This document shows, one piece after another, positions 12,112 to 24,331 of a stretch of DNA of 52,219 bases (position 1 is its first letter; the number at the start of each line of letters is the position of its first letter). Below the pieces are notes generated by a model. It searched no databases. It was not told the origin of the DNA and was given only the letters and a program-made list of their open reading frames with translations. Made by a program: the position numbers and the translations under genes. The DNA is taken from contig JANBPT010000232.1 in the NCBI GenBank assembly GCA_027575765.1, positions 1 through 52,219 on the forward strand, written 5' to 3'. This DNA comes from Tieghemiomyces parasiticus. Taxonomy: Eukaryota; Kickxellomycota; Dimargaritomycetes; Dimargaritales; Dimargaritaceae.

Positions 12112-12117
12112 TTTTTT
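12112..12117 (+). terminator. Pol III terminator (T6)
   Basis: A run of six T lies five bases after the tRNA-Gly discriminator, the usual Pol III stop signal. Confidence 0.85.
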
Positions 12118-12677
12118 GTCAATGGGATTGTATATTCCAGACGATCGATATCTCGCGGAACCATATTTCCGAGATTCACACTATGCTTGCGGGGCTTGCG
12201 ATCTTACACTTGATAGTAGTTGCCTCGTCCCAAAGTGGCCCTTCCTTCAAGTAATAGGATTTTGGGCAAATCATTAGTGCAAGTAGGAAATCTTATTCCC
12301 GATCTGCAGTACATTGTGGTTGGCTCAGGTACAGACTGTGGCCAGCCAATTGACGGCGGCGCAAATCAGCGAAAGAGAGTAGTGGACTATTTACCATATC
12401 TACCAGTTTCGCTAGCAGCGAATGCCAATTTTTTTTTCGCACTTTTAAGATTGGTTACGGCACAGTGTTTAATTTACTCTAAACTACATTTACACAGTGA
12501 CCGTTCGAACGGCAGAGGCCCGCTTGAGATAAGCGGGCTATGCAGAAAGTGTTCTGAGTTACTAAGGGCTAGGCCTGAAACTAAAGCGGGAGGGAGAGTT
12601 ACATATTGGGCCGAGGGGTATGTCATAATGATGAACTACGGAGTGGTAAGAATAAGGACGACAAGTGATGAAAATAA
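12118..12677. other. intergenic, between tRNA-Gly and the 3' end of TOP2
   Basis: An open stretch of 153 codons exists on the plus strand (12220-12681), but it has no recognisable domain, runs through a T9 tract and overlaps the end of the TOP2 coding region. I regard it as spurious. The TOP2 3' untranslated region must lie at the right side on the minus strand. Confidence 0.4.
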
Positions 12678-15600
12678 CTAATCCGAGTCGTCGCCGCCGT
12701 CAAAGTCGGCTTCGCTGCCGTCGTCATTACCGGCGACCCCGTCATCGCTATCACTAATCTCAACGTATTTGGCAGGTTGGCGAGCTGCCCGGGTCGTCCG
12801 TGCCGGGCGGGTGCGGGCCACCACTGGTGAATCGTCTACGGCGGATGACGTGGGTGACTCGAGAACGGAGGATGCCGCCGAGCGTTTACGGGCGGCAGCA
12901 GGTTTGGCAGCCGGGGAACTGGCCGCGAGGGCCTTCTTGCGCGCCGGCGCCGCCTTGGCTGGTTTGGCCTTCGCGACCGGGCTGGTATCGACGGTAGAAT
13001 CAACGTCCTCCGCCTCATCATCGTCACTGTCAACGATGGCTCTTCTGGGGGCAGCCTTCTTAGCGGGTGCCCGTCGGCCCGGTTTAGCCGGTGGCGGTGT
13101 GTCTAATTCGATCGCAGCCGATGTAACGGTGGTGGCGGCGTCAGATTTGCTACGTTTGGCGGGTGAGCGTTTGGCCGGGGCGGCGGGGGCTGGTTTGGTA
13201 ACCACCACAGAAAGCGGGTTGGCAAAGTCCTCGTCGTCGCTGTCCACTGGTTTACGTTTGCGTGCCGCTAGCAGCTTGTTCATGCGGTCAGTGAGAGACA
13301 ATGCTAATTCGTCGTCGTCGTCATCATCATCCTCAAGGATAGGTGGTACCGCCGCGGGACGGCGGGCCGCAGGTCGGGTGGCAGGTTCGTCCGGATCAGG
13401 TTTGACCTTTCGGGTTGCGTCTGGCGGGGCCGTCGGCGCCTGCTTAAGCATGTCAAGCACCGACGTCTTCGACTTGCTGGCCACAGCGGATGTCTTGGCG
13501 GCCGCGGGTTTCTTCTTTGTCGGTGCGTAGTCGTCAGCGTCGTCCTCGCCGTCGTCGTCGCTTTCTTTCTTTACCTTGGACTTAGTGCGCGCTTTAGCCT
13601 TTCCACCCTTTTGGCGACGCTTGTGGTCTTCGCGGGCCTCCATCGTCTCACGCTCCTGCCGCTCGTGGTACTCGAGTTTCTCCTCCCAACTGACCAGGAA
13701 GGCGTCCAGATCCTGGTTCCACATCATCATGGGGGTGGTCTTGAGTATGACGTCAACTTCGGCCTGCTTGCGGTCGCGATCGGCCAGCAGCTGCTCGACC
13801 TTCTCGCGCGTCAGGTTGTAGATAGGCATGGAGAGCAGGTAGTCGTAGTCGCGCGGTTGCACCTTCTGGCCCGTGGCGTCCTCGACGGTGGCCACGGCCG
13901 CCACGTCGGTTACTTCTTCCTCCTCGGCAGCCGACCGGGTCGTCAGACTGCGCTTGGTCCCGGTGTTATCCTTGCTCATAGGCGTGTAGCCGCGTGCCTC
14001 CAGGTCCTGGATAATGTCGGCCTTGCGGCGGTTCTGGACGATTAGCTTCTTCTCGATAATCTCCAGGATAAAGCGCACACGGTTGTCGAGGCGGGTCCAG
14101 TCCTGAGTGAGTTGGTCGAGGATCCACTCCTTGCGGCGCTGATAGAATGCGAGTCGCACGTCGTAGAACTCCTGGATGATGGCCTCCGGGGTGGCGTAGC
14201 GCTGGATGCGGTGGTTGCGGTCGAAGCAGATCATGTTGCTTGTGGAGATGGTGGTGGCCACGCGGAACCGCTTTTCCAGCCCCTCCGCCTCGGCCTTGGC
14301 CATCTCGCCCTCATTCAGCGTGATAACGAACTTGACGGTGTAGATTCCGCTGTAGTTGACGTAGTCCTTGACGAAGGGCTTCACCTTGGCTGTGCCGACG
14401 CACCACGACTCGACCAGCTGCTTGTAGCTCTCGTTCCACACCCGGATGGGGAGCTCGGAGACCTCGACCACATCGTCGTCGATTTTCCGGATGATGCCCG
14501 ACACGCGGTACCGATCTGGGGATTCGCGCGTGATACTACCGTTAAACCCTCGGTACCACGGCGACATGGGTGACATTTCCTCGCCGTTCATGAGGCGGCG
14601 GATATTGTTGACAATATCTACTGGGTTGTAACTCGGGATGCTGGTCGACCAGCCCGTGCCAATGCCGTTGGCATTGTTCATAAGCACCATCGGAACCACA
14701 GGTATGTAATGCTTGGGCTCGATCACGTCGTTGTCGTCCTTGAGGTAGTCAAGTAGGTGGTCATCCTTGGGGTGATACACGATGCGGGCCATGCTGTTTG
14801 GCAGGGTGTTGAGATAACGTGGGCTGGCCGAGTCATCGCCGCCCATGATTCGCGTGCCAAACTGACCGTTGGGGGACAGGATATTGATGTTGTTGCTGCC
14901 GACGAAGTCCTGGGCCATACCGATGACCGTTTTGGCCAGACTTTCCTCACCGTGCTTGTAGTGGGTATCGGCGGCGACCTGGGCGGCCAATTGGGATACA
15001 CGGATCTCCTTCTTGTAGTTGCGCTTGATACACGTAAAGAGCACTTTGCGCTGGCCAGGCTTGAAGCCGTCCAACATGGACGGGATGGAACGGACGTTGT
15101 CCGCCATACTGAACAGGATCAGCTCGCGGTTGACAAAGTCCGCAATGCGGATGGTGGGCTGGTCGTGGTCCAGGTAGGTCCCGTCCTCGAGCTGACGGAG
15201 CCATTCCTTGCGTTCATCGGCCCGCGTCTGGTTGAACACCATATCCAGGAGGCGGCGGTCTTCAGGATCGCACGCCGCGAACTCTTTGCGGTGCTTGGGG
15301 AGATCGGCAAAGTAGCGTTTGGCATCGCTGGCGTCACTGGTGCCCAGTCCCTAAGGGAAGCACAATGGCAGGTGGGTAGGTTACCAGGTGACAGGAATGA
15401 AGGTGGATGGTTAGCAGGCGGGGGGTCAACGACGCAAGGGCAGTGCATACAGAGAGCCTGACGGGCACTTGTGGCCGGTTCAAGCGCAAGCCAGCAGCCA
15501 GCGTGAACTTACTTTGAAGTATTTGGAGTGCCAGCTGCGCACTTGGCCACCTAGGGTCTTGCACCACGTCTCGTATTCCGGAATCGTGAAGAAGTCCTTC

Positions 15601-18227
15601 TTGTCCTTGCCCTTGGTGGCCTAAGGGGACGGAGGTGCAAGGTTGTAGATGTCAACGTAGGGCGGTGAAAGGTGCGTAAGGCAGGCCGGTACGGTTAAGA
15701 TGGCACGGAGTTGGCTGAGAAAAGAATGTCGGTAGGAACCTGCCCCGCGTACGGGAGTCGCCGTATGGTGCAGTGGCGGTCTACTTCAGTGAGAAACATG
15801 GGAGGGTCTGCCCGATGACTTACTCGGACGATGGGGGTGACGAATTCCAACAGGAATCCCGGGGTGCGCAATAGATTAGGGTAGTAAAAGTCGAGGAAGT
15901 TGATAATCAATCCCTTAATGTGAGACCCGTCGTGATCCTAAGAGTCAAGGGGGGAGAGGTGGCGACGTTGAAGGGATACGGTTGCGTTAGGCAACGGGGG
16001 TGGTGGTTAAATCCAGTACACGCTTAAAGTGCAGTATGGTAAGGCGAAATTCGTTGGCGTTCGGGCCCACTAACATCAGCCATCGCACATCGCTTGTCCG
16101 TCCTAACTTTGGCGGCCCCTCGACGTTTCTCTTACCTGATCGGTCATGATCATGAGGTGACCGTAGCGCAGCTTGGACGCGTCCTCGGTAGTGCCGTGCT
16201 TGAGGCCCAAAATGCGTTTGATGTTGGACAGTTCCTTGTTGTCGAGGATCTGGCTGGCCTTGGCGCAGCGCACGTTCAGCACCTTACCGCGCAGCGGGTA
16301 CACGCCGTAGTACTCTTTGCCGACCACCTCGAACCCGCTCAGGGCTAGGGAACGGGCGGAGTCACCCTCAGTAAGGACGAGCGTACACTTTTGCGATTCC
16401 CGGGTACCAGCTTTAGTGGCATCGTCCAGCTTGTCGATACCGATCAACCGCTGGCGGGAGGTGCCGTCAGTCTTTTTAAGCTGCTGATCGAGCTTGAACT
16501 TGGCGTAGGACAGCACGTTCTCCACAATATCTGACTTGATGACCTTCTTGTAGAATTTCTCTGAGGGTTCACACTTGGACCCGAACGCGCTCGGCCGCAG
16601 GGTCATGTTCTCCTTGGTCTGCGAGTCGAACGACGGGTTCTCGATGAGGCAGTTGATAAAGAGCCACATTTGGCTCTTGATCTGGAATGGCTTGATCTGC
16701 GCTTTGTGTTTCTTCTTGAGCACCTCGGCCAACCGTGTGGTGATCTGGTCCGCAACGTGGTTCACGTGGGTGCCGCCCTTGCTCGTGCAAATGCCGTTCA
16801 CAAAACTGACTTGCTGGAACTGGCCCTCACTGACGGCGAACACCACCTCCCAGCGACTGTTTACCACCTCGTGAATAATGGTAGGCGTCGGTTTGATCGG
16901 CCCCTCCTCGCTGGCAGCAGCCGTCGAGCTTGGAGCCTCGGTGGCCTCCATATCACCGCCTGCATCGGTCTCGTCGCCAGGCTCGCTCTTAGTTGACGAG
17001 ATGCTGCCGTTGGCCTTCGCTGCCGCCGCCGCCTTGGCCGCTTTGCTCCCCGGTTTAGGGGCCTCGGGCGCAGTCAGGTACATCATGACGTACTCCTGGA
17101 AGTTCTTGATGCGGATCTTCTCGCCGTTTAGGTACACATTGACGCCGACCATAGTACCCGCCATATCGTACACTCGCTTCTTGAACAGGGCTATAATGTC
17201 GTCGTCCATGGCTTCCATGTGGAACTTGGCCAAATCTGGCCGGAAGGTGATCTTGGTGAACTCTTCCTTACGCGTGTTGGCGGTGATGACCGGGTCCCCG
17301 CGTTGGGACATGTTATCGCGGAAGACCTGCTTGAATTTACGGCCAGAAACCTTATCGGCGGTCTCCACAATGAACTCCTTACTAAAGATGTTGCACAGTT
17401 TGGCACCGTAGCCGTTACGACCGCCCGTCACCTTCTTTTGGTCGTCGTCGTAGTTGGAACTAGTCAGGAGGTGGCCAAAAATGAGCTCGGGGACGTACAT
17501 CTTCTCGTCTTTGTGTATCTCGACGGGAATGCCCTTGCCATTGTTCATGATGCTAATGACATTGTTGGCGGCGTCAATGGTCACTTTGATGGTGTTCATG
17601 GATGGGTCACGGATCTGAGAAGGGGACATGCAAAACAAGGGCGGTCGTAGTTGCAAGAAATAAATGAGTGGCGAGGATCCAAAGTACGGCCAGGCGCGTG
17701 TCGCGAGGGTTATCACAACCAACCAGGACACCAAATCAAGGGTAGGGTAAAGCGCTGCGTCGTGTGGGCAAGAGTCTCAAGTGATCATTTTCGGTACCTA
17801 CCTTGTTATCCGCGGCATTGACCAAAATCTCATCGTAGATCTTGTAGAGACCCGGGACCACCGTGGCTTCGCGATACTGTAGCCCATTAAGGGCCGAGTC
17901 GTACACCCACAGAGTCTGGGTGATGGGCTCGACCGATCCGATGTAGGTATCGGGCCGCAGTAGGATATGTTCGAGCTGGGATTTCTTCTGGTATGTCTGT
18001 TCAATGGTGCGCTGTTCAAGTTCCTGGACGTCCGCCCCCCACACAGCGTCGGGTCCGTCGTCATCCGGATCGGAGGCGGAGGTGGACTCGTTGTCGGAAT
18101 CGGCGAGTTTGGCTGGTCTCTTGCCCTTGCTAGTGGCGGCGGCTTTACCCTTAGCAGCCGGGGTTTTGGCTCGAGCCTTTTTGTTTCCGGTAGCGCTGGC
18201 CCCGGGTGCGGCCCGCTTGATCGCCAT
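12678..18227 (-). CDS. TOP2: DNA topoisomerase II (type IIA)
   Basis: This homodimeric nuclear enzyme passes one duplex through another, using ATP, to decatenate and relax chromosomes. Five exons, all phase 0: 18227-17802, 17614-16136, 15937-15824, 15620-15513 and 15350-12678 (1599 aa). The order is: a basic/acidic N-tail; GHKL ATPase (EILVNAADNK, GRNGYGAKLCN); transducer with the SQTK loop; TOPRIM (LTEGDSA and the D-x-D-G motif, split by intron 2); and the winged-helix domain with catalytic Tyr888 in SASPRY. A very long Lys/Ala/Asp-rich C-terminal domain contains several SDDE-type acidic clusters, typical of regulatory phospho-sites. The transducer carries a ~50-residue low-complexity insertion. 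The start was chosen at the ATG in GCCATGGCG; an in-frame extension to 18575 looks like leader. Stop TAG. Confidence 0.97.
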
Positions 18228-19572
18228 GGCGGAGAGGGAAGGGGATGATGCGACTTTGGTCGGTATTAAGAGCAGTGGAATCTGATGAAGGGGGTAGATG
18301 AGACAGCTAGTGTGGTCAACTGGTAGACTTATGGGTAGGTCTAGTCGACACGGATAATAGGTGAAGCTGGCGACAGGGGAAGCGGACTGACGGGCTGTCA
18401 GTGGACGGAGAAACAAGGGAGCGGAAGGTAAAGCGAGGGAGGGCAGTGACGGGGGCCAAGTTATGATGGGCTGACGCAGCCTGATCCCCATGGAAAGCGA
18501 CCAGGGGCAGCACCTAGACAGTACAATAGGGCGGCCCTGGATCCCAGCGGTGGCCCCCCGCGGAAACGTAAACAACGAATCTACGTTGTTTATATACCAC
18601 GGGGATAGGCTGCGGCCAAAACAAAAGAAAATAGAATACTACCACAGCACATGCGCTACAGGCAGGGGCGTTGTGGTCCACCTGCTTTCCTACTGTCGTC
18701 CCATGGTGGGAAATGGGTCAGAGGTGGAGGAATTTAGGGTGCGCCTCTTCCCAGTCGCATTGAAGAAAGTAAGGGAGTACAAGCCCAGTCAATAGTAGCA
18801 AGAGACCTCAATAGTATCGAGTTGGCGTTTCTAGATAGCAAAATAGCCGCAGGCTGTTCTATGGCGCCGCTTGGCGGCCCTATACTGTCGCCTCAGATTA
18901 TTTATTATTCTGACAGAGTGGTGGCTAATAGGCACTGTATTTGTAGGCAGACTGCCAGAGGGTAGGTAGAGCCATTACCATGGGAGCGATGCCGGCTCGT
19001 TGGCGGCTAGAGGCGTCGTAATTTGAGGTGGAAATCCGGCACCGAAGAGCTGTCGGTATGGGGGCCATCTATCTCCGCTATGGTGGCGCGGCCTAGTTTT
19101 CCAGCCCAAACGAAGGTTGCCGTGGGTCAGGCCCGGCCATGACCATGAATTCTCAGTTGCAGTGTAACCCAACGCCTCCTCTATAGCCCACCGAACTTGA
19201 AAAAAAAACCCTCCGCATGAGGCAAGACAGGCATAAATTCGATTGGAGGGGGGGAGGGCACCATGACCTTTACAAGCGAGTAGCCCAGCTTCACCACCGC
19301 CCCAGTCTGTATGATCCCAAAGTAGGTTAATATTGCTCAATTACATTCACAGCCTCAGCTACCTTTTGTGCAGCTACTTTCCCTTATTTATACCATCCTG
19401 CCTTTAGCCTCTGATAGTGCTGTTCTTTAGATATCGGAGCCGTCCTTCCTACGCAACCACGGCTTCAACTGCCAATTTTATGCCGCACTGGTCATATTAA
19501 CCTAAAAATTGTACTTCAATCCTCTACCAGCTATCTACCTCGATAGAGAGAGCTACTCAACTTTGCACCTTC
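18228..19572. promoter_or_regulatory. divergent intergenic region between TOP2 and a secreted-protein gene
   Basis: The TOP2 start (-) and the secreted-protein start (+) face away from each other across 1.3 kb. On the TOP2 side, the minus strand from 18450 to 18230 is pyrimidine-rich, as in many fungal leaders. On the other side, TATTTATA at 19385-19392 is a TATA-box candidate about 180 bp before the plus-strand ATG. No other gene is seen. Confidence 0.4.
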
Positions 19573-20851
19573 ATGATGAAGTATCTGTGTCTATTAAGCC
19601 ATGGACTACTGGCGGGAACGGCCGGCGCCGTAACGCTTCCCTGGCGAGGTTTCGGTACAAACCAACCCGCGCTGGCCGTGTCCGATCCATTGGTCGTCAC
19701 AAAGCGTACAGTCTACAATACCGATGAACAGGTAAGTCGCCCTTTGGTTCCAACCAACCTCTTGTCAACGACGGGGCAAAGGCTTATCTATCCTTCGCCT
19801 ATAGTGAATTATTTTCGACTAATGGCACAGGGCCCCCTGCTCCTCCGCTCAAGCTACCCTTTTTTCGCATTACCATTAACAGCTTTATTCAGAACTGGAT
19901 GCGGCTCTTACCAACATTGGTAAAAGCGGCTCCTCATCGCTAGCCGCCCTGGACCCCTTTCTCGAGACAATTTTCTTCGCACTGTCGGTTCATTATACTG
20001 ACTTACTCCTATCGGCCGAGGAGATGAATATCCAAACTGAGACAGCGCCTCGGCATGCTCTAGACGAGAGTCGGCCATCCGTATCGGGTCACACCCACAG
20101 CGAGAACATGGGCCGCCTCGATAGCCTTGGTGGTAGCCACCGTGTGCTGAGCAGGACCAGTGGTGCTCGCAGCAGTGACACTGGCGGTTTGCTGGACCTT
20201 ACGCAGGTTGGTCCCGAAGGGGGCCTGGAAACGAGTGAGTCTGCCACCGGCTGGAAAGTTTCCGGCCGTACGGTAAACTGGTGGCAACAACGCCGACGAC
20301 AGCAGACCCGTGAGGAACTGAAAGCCCAGTGGATCCAACTACGTCGCGGCTGGACTTGGCACGACTACCTGAGTATCCCTGGACCGGCGCTTCGCAACAC
20401 CTGGCCCGCCCTGTATTTAATTCGAAGAAAAGAGCTTGGCCTCCTGACCCACTTGGTCATGACAGTCAGCGCTGTAGCGGCTTTCGGCCAGCGGGCAGCC
20501 CTCGCAGAGCGGACCATCCCACCAACCTACCGGTCTGTGATGGCCCCTACCCTAGGTTTCCCGACCGACGGTAGCGGCATAAATCTGGCCTGGGATGTCA
20601 ATCTAGTAACCAAATTCCAGACTGTCGTGTTCACAGTTCTCGCGACGGAGGGTAAGTCAGAAGAACTCATCACTCTGTGTCGAAGACTATGGGAGACCCA
20701 CTTGCACTACGGGGTCGGGTGTCCAGTCGACCCATTGGCGACGGCGGAAACCGACGAAACGCTTGTAGACATTCCCTCCACCATCGTCCGCCGTGTGGCC
20801 TCCCGCTTAGAGATACTGGTGGACAGCAGCAACTTGGCCTATCTGGTATGA
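19573..20851 (+). CDS. predicted secreted protein, unknown family
   Basis: Two exons, 19573-19731 and 19883-20851, phase 0, give 375 aa. The donor is CAG/GTAAGT and the acceptor TTAACAG. Residues 1-19 (MMKYLCLLSHGLLAGTAGA) form a signal peptide with a small-residue cleavage site. The rest is soluble-looking, with a Ser/Gly-rich stretch near residues 90-150, then a basic, Trp-containing helical segment (WWQQRRRQQTREEL), and helical hydrophobic segments to the end. There is no transmembrane anchor, GPI signal or cysteine-rich core. I do not recognise a domain. It lies between TOP2 and an ABCG transporter gene, next to other secreted genes. The stop is TGA; the open frame, splice sites and signal peptide together support a real gene. 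Confidence 0.65.
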
Positions 20852-21068
20852 TGCATTCTCTTCATATGCAAGCGGTACTGAGGCGTGAGTTGATTATTAT
20901 AATCTAGTACAAATTGATCGACAGGAAGGTAAACGTAATGGGAAAATAGCAGCGGAGGGTTCGACAAGGTTAAGCCCTGGTCAGTGATAAACTCCCAAGG
21001 CTGAAGTAAAGAGTATTGTGACGTAAAATTAAGGTAATGGGTGAAATAGAATGGAAACATGAAGTCAT

Positions 21069-23348
21069 CTAGATCCACATCATGCGGGGCTTGAAATTGT
21101 AGCGCAGTGAGATGTAACCGATGATATTAAACGCCACCAGTAGGGCGCACAGTAGGCCGACGCACAGGCCGATGGAGATACCATCAAGGTCATAGTAGCT
21201 CAGGATCTTAGCGCCCTCACGGAGGCACTGGCCCTCGGCGTCACCGCTGCCGCAAGAGAAGGTAAGGTCCCGGAACTCGTTCAGAGCCAGGGCGTGGTAG
21301 CTATAAAACACGGGCGAGATAAACCGGATCCAGGAGAGGACTGGGGTGATGGAGGCCGAGTTGGCCAGGTTTCCGCCAAAGATGAGCAAAATGACGATGA
21401 TGAGCGGGGCCATAATCTGGGAGAGCGGAAGACGACGGAACACGGCACCCACGGCCATACCCAGGCTGACGGCCGTGGTCGCCAGGAGGAGGCAGACGCC
21501 CAAGAAGCTGAAATACCGGCCCGCGTCGTACTGCAGGTGGGATAGAAAGTAGATTCCCGTGACGTACACGATATCAAAACCAAGGATGAAGGGTAGTTCA
21601 GTTAGGAGTTTGGCCAGGTAGAACGACGAGACGCGGTAGGCGCCACCACTTCGTTCGCGCATCATAATATCAGCCTGCAGACTGAAAGACAAGAGGCGGG
21701 GCATGACGGCATCGAACATGAGGTCGATAGGGACAAAGAAGAGGAGGCCGATGCGGTTCTGGATTGACGGCTGATCCCTGTCCAGTTGGAAGTAGGTGAA
21801 CCCGAGGAACAAGGTCATGATGATGGCGCGCATGGCCATTGCCACGATAGTAAACTTGGCGCGGATCTGGGCCTTCCAGCATCGGGCCAGGAGCACCCCG
21901 AACTCAGCGTACCAGCTAAGCGCCCAGTTGGTCTTGGTAGCCATGGGTAAGTCACTAGCGTCAACGGTAGCAGGCGGGGTCGCAGCGACCGTTGTTTCCA
22001 GGGCTGACGCGCGCTGTGACGGGTTGGGCATGCCAGCGTGGCTGGCATTGGGGCTAAAGCTGGTGGAGGCGTTTGGCGAACAGGAGATGGGATGCATGGT
22101 CGCCTTCTCCCCACTGGACGAGACTCCTGGGCCGTGCGCGCGGTAGTGTTGCACAAGATGCTCGATACGGGCCTCGCTGGTACTCAAGGCCTCTGCAGTG
22201 ATAGTGTCGATAGTCATGAGGTCCATGAAGAAGTCAGCGGGGTTCTCGTGCTGCCCGCAGTGGTAACCCAGCGACTCAAAGTAGCTGAGGGCCGCAGCTC
22301 GGGGCCCACTGTAGATGACCTGGCCGCGGCATAGGAGGATGATCTTGTCAAAAAGGTTGAGGATCTTGGAGCTGGGCTGGTGAATGGTCATGAGTACGCC
22401 AATTTGACGGTCACGACACAGGTCCTGGACGACCTGGCACACGTGGAGGGCCGAGTTGGAGTCGAGGCCCGAGGTGGCCTCGTCGAGGAACATGAACTCT
22501 GGATCGGTCACAAACTCCACGCCGATGGAAGCACGCTTGCGTTCACCGCCCGAGACACCCCGGGTGTACGAGTCACCAATGATCGTATCAGCGCACCGGT
22601 CCAGGCGGAGCGCCTTGATGACCTCTTCCACGCGCGCGTGCTTGGCTGCCTTTGAGTAACCTCTGGCGGGCAGTTTCAGGGCGGCTGCGTACCGAATGGT
22701 CTCGCGCACGGTCAGTTCAGGGTACATGAGATCATCTTGTTCAACTGTTGCAATACATTGGAGAGGGAAATAATGCAGAGAATATTGGAGAGGGAGGGAT
22801 TTTAGGATTTAAGGTTAGAATTGCCAATTAATTTGAGCACGGTTAAGCCTAGCCCCGGCACTGTGGCGAGCGGGACTAAAGGGACGCAGCAGATGGGAAT
22901 CGGATTGAAGCCGAGTGGAACCCTCTGACTTACCATACACGGCCTGCTTCTTGAATAGGTGGGGGTCACGGGGCTTTCCATTGAATGCCACGGCGCCGTC
23001 CAGCTTGCCATCTTTAAGCCGAGCGGCGAGGGAGTTAAGCAGGGTAGATTTGCCGGCACCGGAACTACCCATGATGGCCACCATCTCGCCAGGGTGGACG
23101 CTCCCGGACACATTATCGAGTAAAGTGCGCCACTCGATGGCCCGGCGGCGCAGACCCTTCGTGGCGGTGGGTACCCGGTAGTTAAGGTTACTCCATACCA
23201 GGCCGGAGCGGTCGGCCGGAAGGCTTCCCATCTTGGGGGTACCCCGGCTGGCGTCGTCGTCGGCGGGGTGGACGTCGACGGCTTGGTAAACGTGTGGGGA
23301 GTCGGTCATCCTAGCCGACTGGGAGCTGGTATCCTCCGAGATGCGCAT
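21069..23348 (-). CDS. ABCG-family (White/WBC) half transporter
   Basis: Two exons, 23348-22934 and 22744-21069, give 696 aa. The phase-1 junction restores VYVEQDDLMYPELTV, a hallmark of ABCG proteins. The nucleotide-binding domain comes first: Walker A GSSGAGKST (94-102), signature VSGGERKR (202-209), Walker B FMFLDE (222-227), and an H-loop in TIHQPSS. A Ser/Pro/Thr-rich linker follows at about 310-390, then a domain with about six membrane segments and the usual extracellular cysteine-containing loop before the last one (CGSG...GQC). One NBD plus one membrane domain is a half transporter, so it should act as a dimer to export lipids, sterols or xenobiotics. The substrate cannot be read from sequence. 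The gene is tail-to-tail with the secreted-protein gene, 217 bp apart. Stop TAG. Confidence 0.93.
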
Positions 23349-24040
23349 GGTAAACCTGGAGACGACGAGGGAGGAGCTTAAAAGACAGAGCGAGGGGGGG
23401 GCGAGGAAAAGAATAGGAAGTTCGACTGGTAGGAGGGCGTTGAGTGGGTGTAGCTTTGATAGGTGATAGCACAGGGGTACAGACGAGGTTGAGAAAAGAA
23501 ACAGTAAACGATAGATGGGCTTTTGTGACGTTGGAGGTCCGGCGAGCAGCGGAGATCTTATATTGCGTTCTCCTGTCGCACATACATGACAACGGCGAAA
23601 GGTGAAACACAGTTGCCAGTACTGCCGGCTCGGATGCAAACTGCCATCCAGGAGATTCACGGCCGACTCTCCGGAACCGGCCCATTGATCGGATTCGTAG
23701 GCTCCAGAGCGACCTGCTGGCGCGTCAAAATTGAAAAATCAAGTGCATGGCTAGCGTGCTGCAAGGAAGAAGACAGTGTGGGGAGAGAGGCGGAAAACCG
23801 GAATCCACCAATCAACGTGGGAAGCCGGCCACCCCCTAGGGCCCGCAGCGGTTCTATTCCGCCAATACCGTGGAGTGTATAGCAAGGGATGTGCCAGTCC
23901 CGAAACAATAAGCGGCCAGTGAATTCTATGATGTTTTTTAGCTGTATCATGTTACCAACAGATTGCATGTCCACCCCCACCGCCACCCAATTTGACTGCT
24001 ACGTAATCTTCCCGACACCGTAGCACCAGATTACCCCAGG
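23349..24040. other. intergenic, upstream of the ABCG gene
   Basis: This is the promoter side of the minus-strand ABCG gene. The stretch 23380-23420 is purine-rich on the plus strand. I see no gene between 23400 and 24040. Confidence 0.35.
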
Positions 24041-24045
24041 AACCC

Positions 24046-24331
24046 TATTTATTAAAGCAGCCAAACGACACGCCGATAAAACAGTGGGCAAAGATGACGT
24101 TTATCCTACGACAACTTAGCCAGCTTGGACGCCTATGACCCGGCGGTTGGACGGGCTATTATCCTGGACTCTGCTGCCTGGATGTCCTGGGTTGCCATGG
24201 GTAAGCTTTATCATGGCAGTAAGGCCGGCCACTCGAGAAGTATGAGGGTACGTAAGGATGATGTTATACTGGTCTTGTAGCGTTTGTGCGTGCCTTCCAC
24301 CTCCTCATCAATCCCTTGAGATTCAGCCGAT
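24046..24331 (+). pseudogene. possible degenerate two-exon gene fragment
   Basis: A TATA-like TATTTATTAAA (24046-24056) is followed by an ATG at 24094 that opens only 14 codons. One frame over, an open stretch reads LDAYDPAVGRAIILDSAAW and runs to a consensus donor (ATGG/GTAAGC near 24200). A consensus acceptor (TTGTAG near 24280) then joins in phase to AFVRAFHLLINPLRFSR and a TAA. The set of signals looks like a small gene broken by a frameshift in its first exon. I recognise no family, and chance cannot be excluded. Confidence 0.25.

Noticed and set aside
12220..12681. 153-codon open frame between tRNA-Gly and TOP2
   Set aside because: No domain, crosses a T9 tract, and its end overlaps the TOP2 coding sequence on the other strand.
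12769..13530. 253-codon frame antisense to the TOP2 C-terminal domain
   Set aside because: A shadow of the Lys/Ala/Asp-rich TOP2 tail: its Ser/Gly/Ala runs are the complement of that low-complexity code.
18228..18575. In-frame N-terminal extension of TOP2
   Set aside because: The residues look like translated pyrimidine-rich leader, and the basic N-tail after the ATG at 18227 is typical of TOP2.
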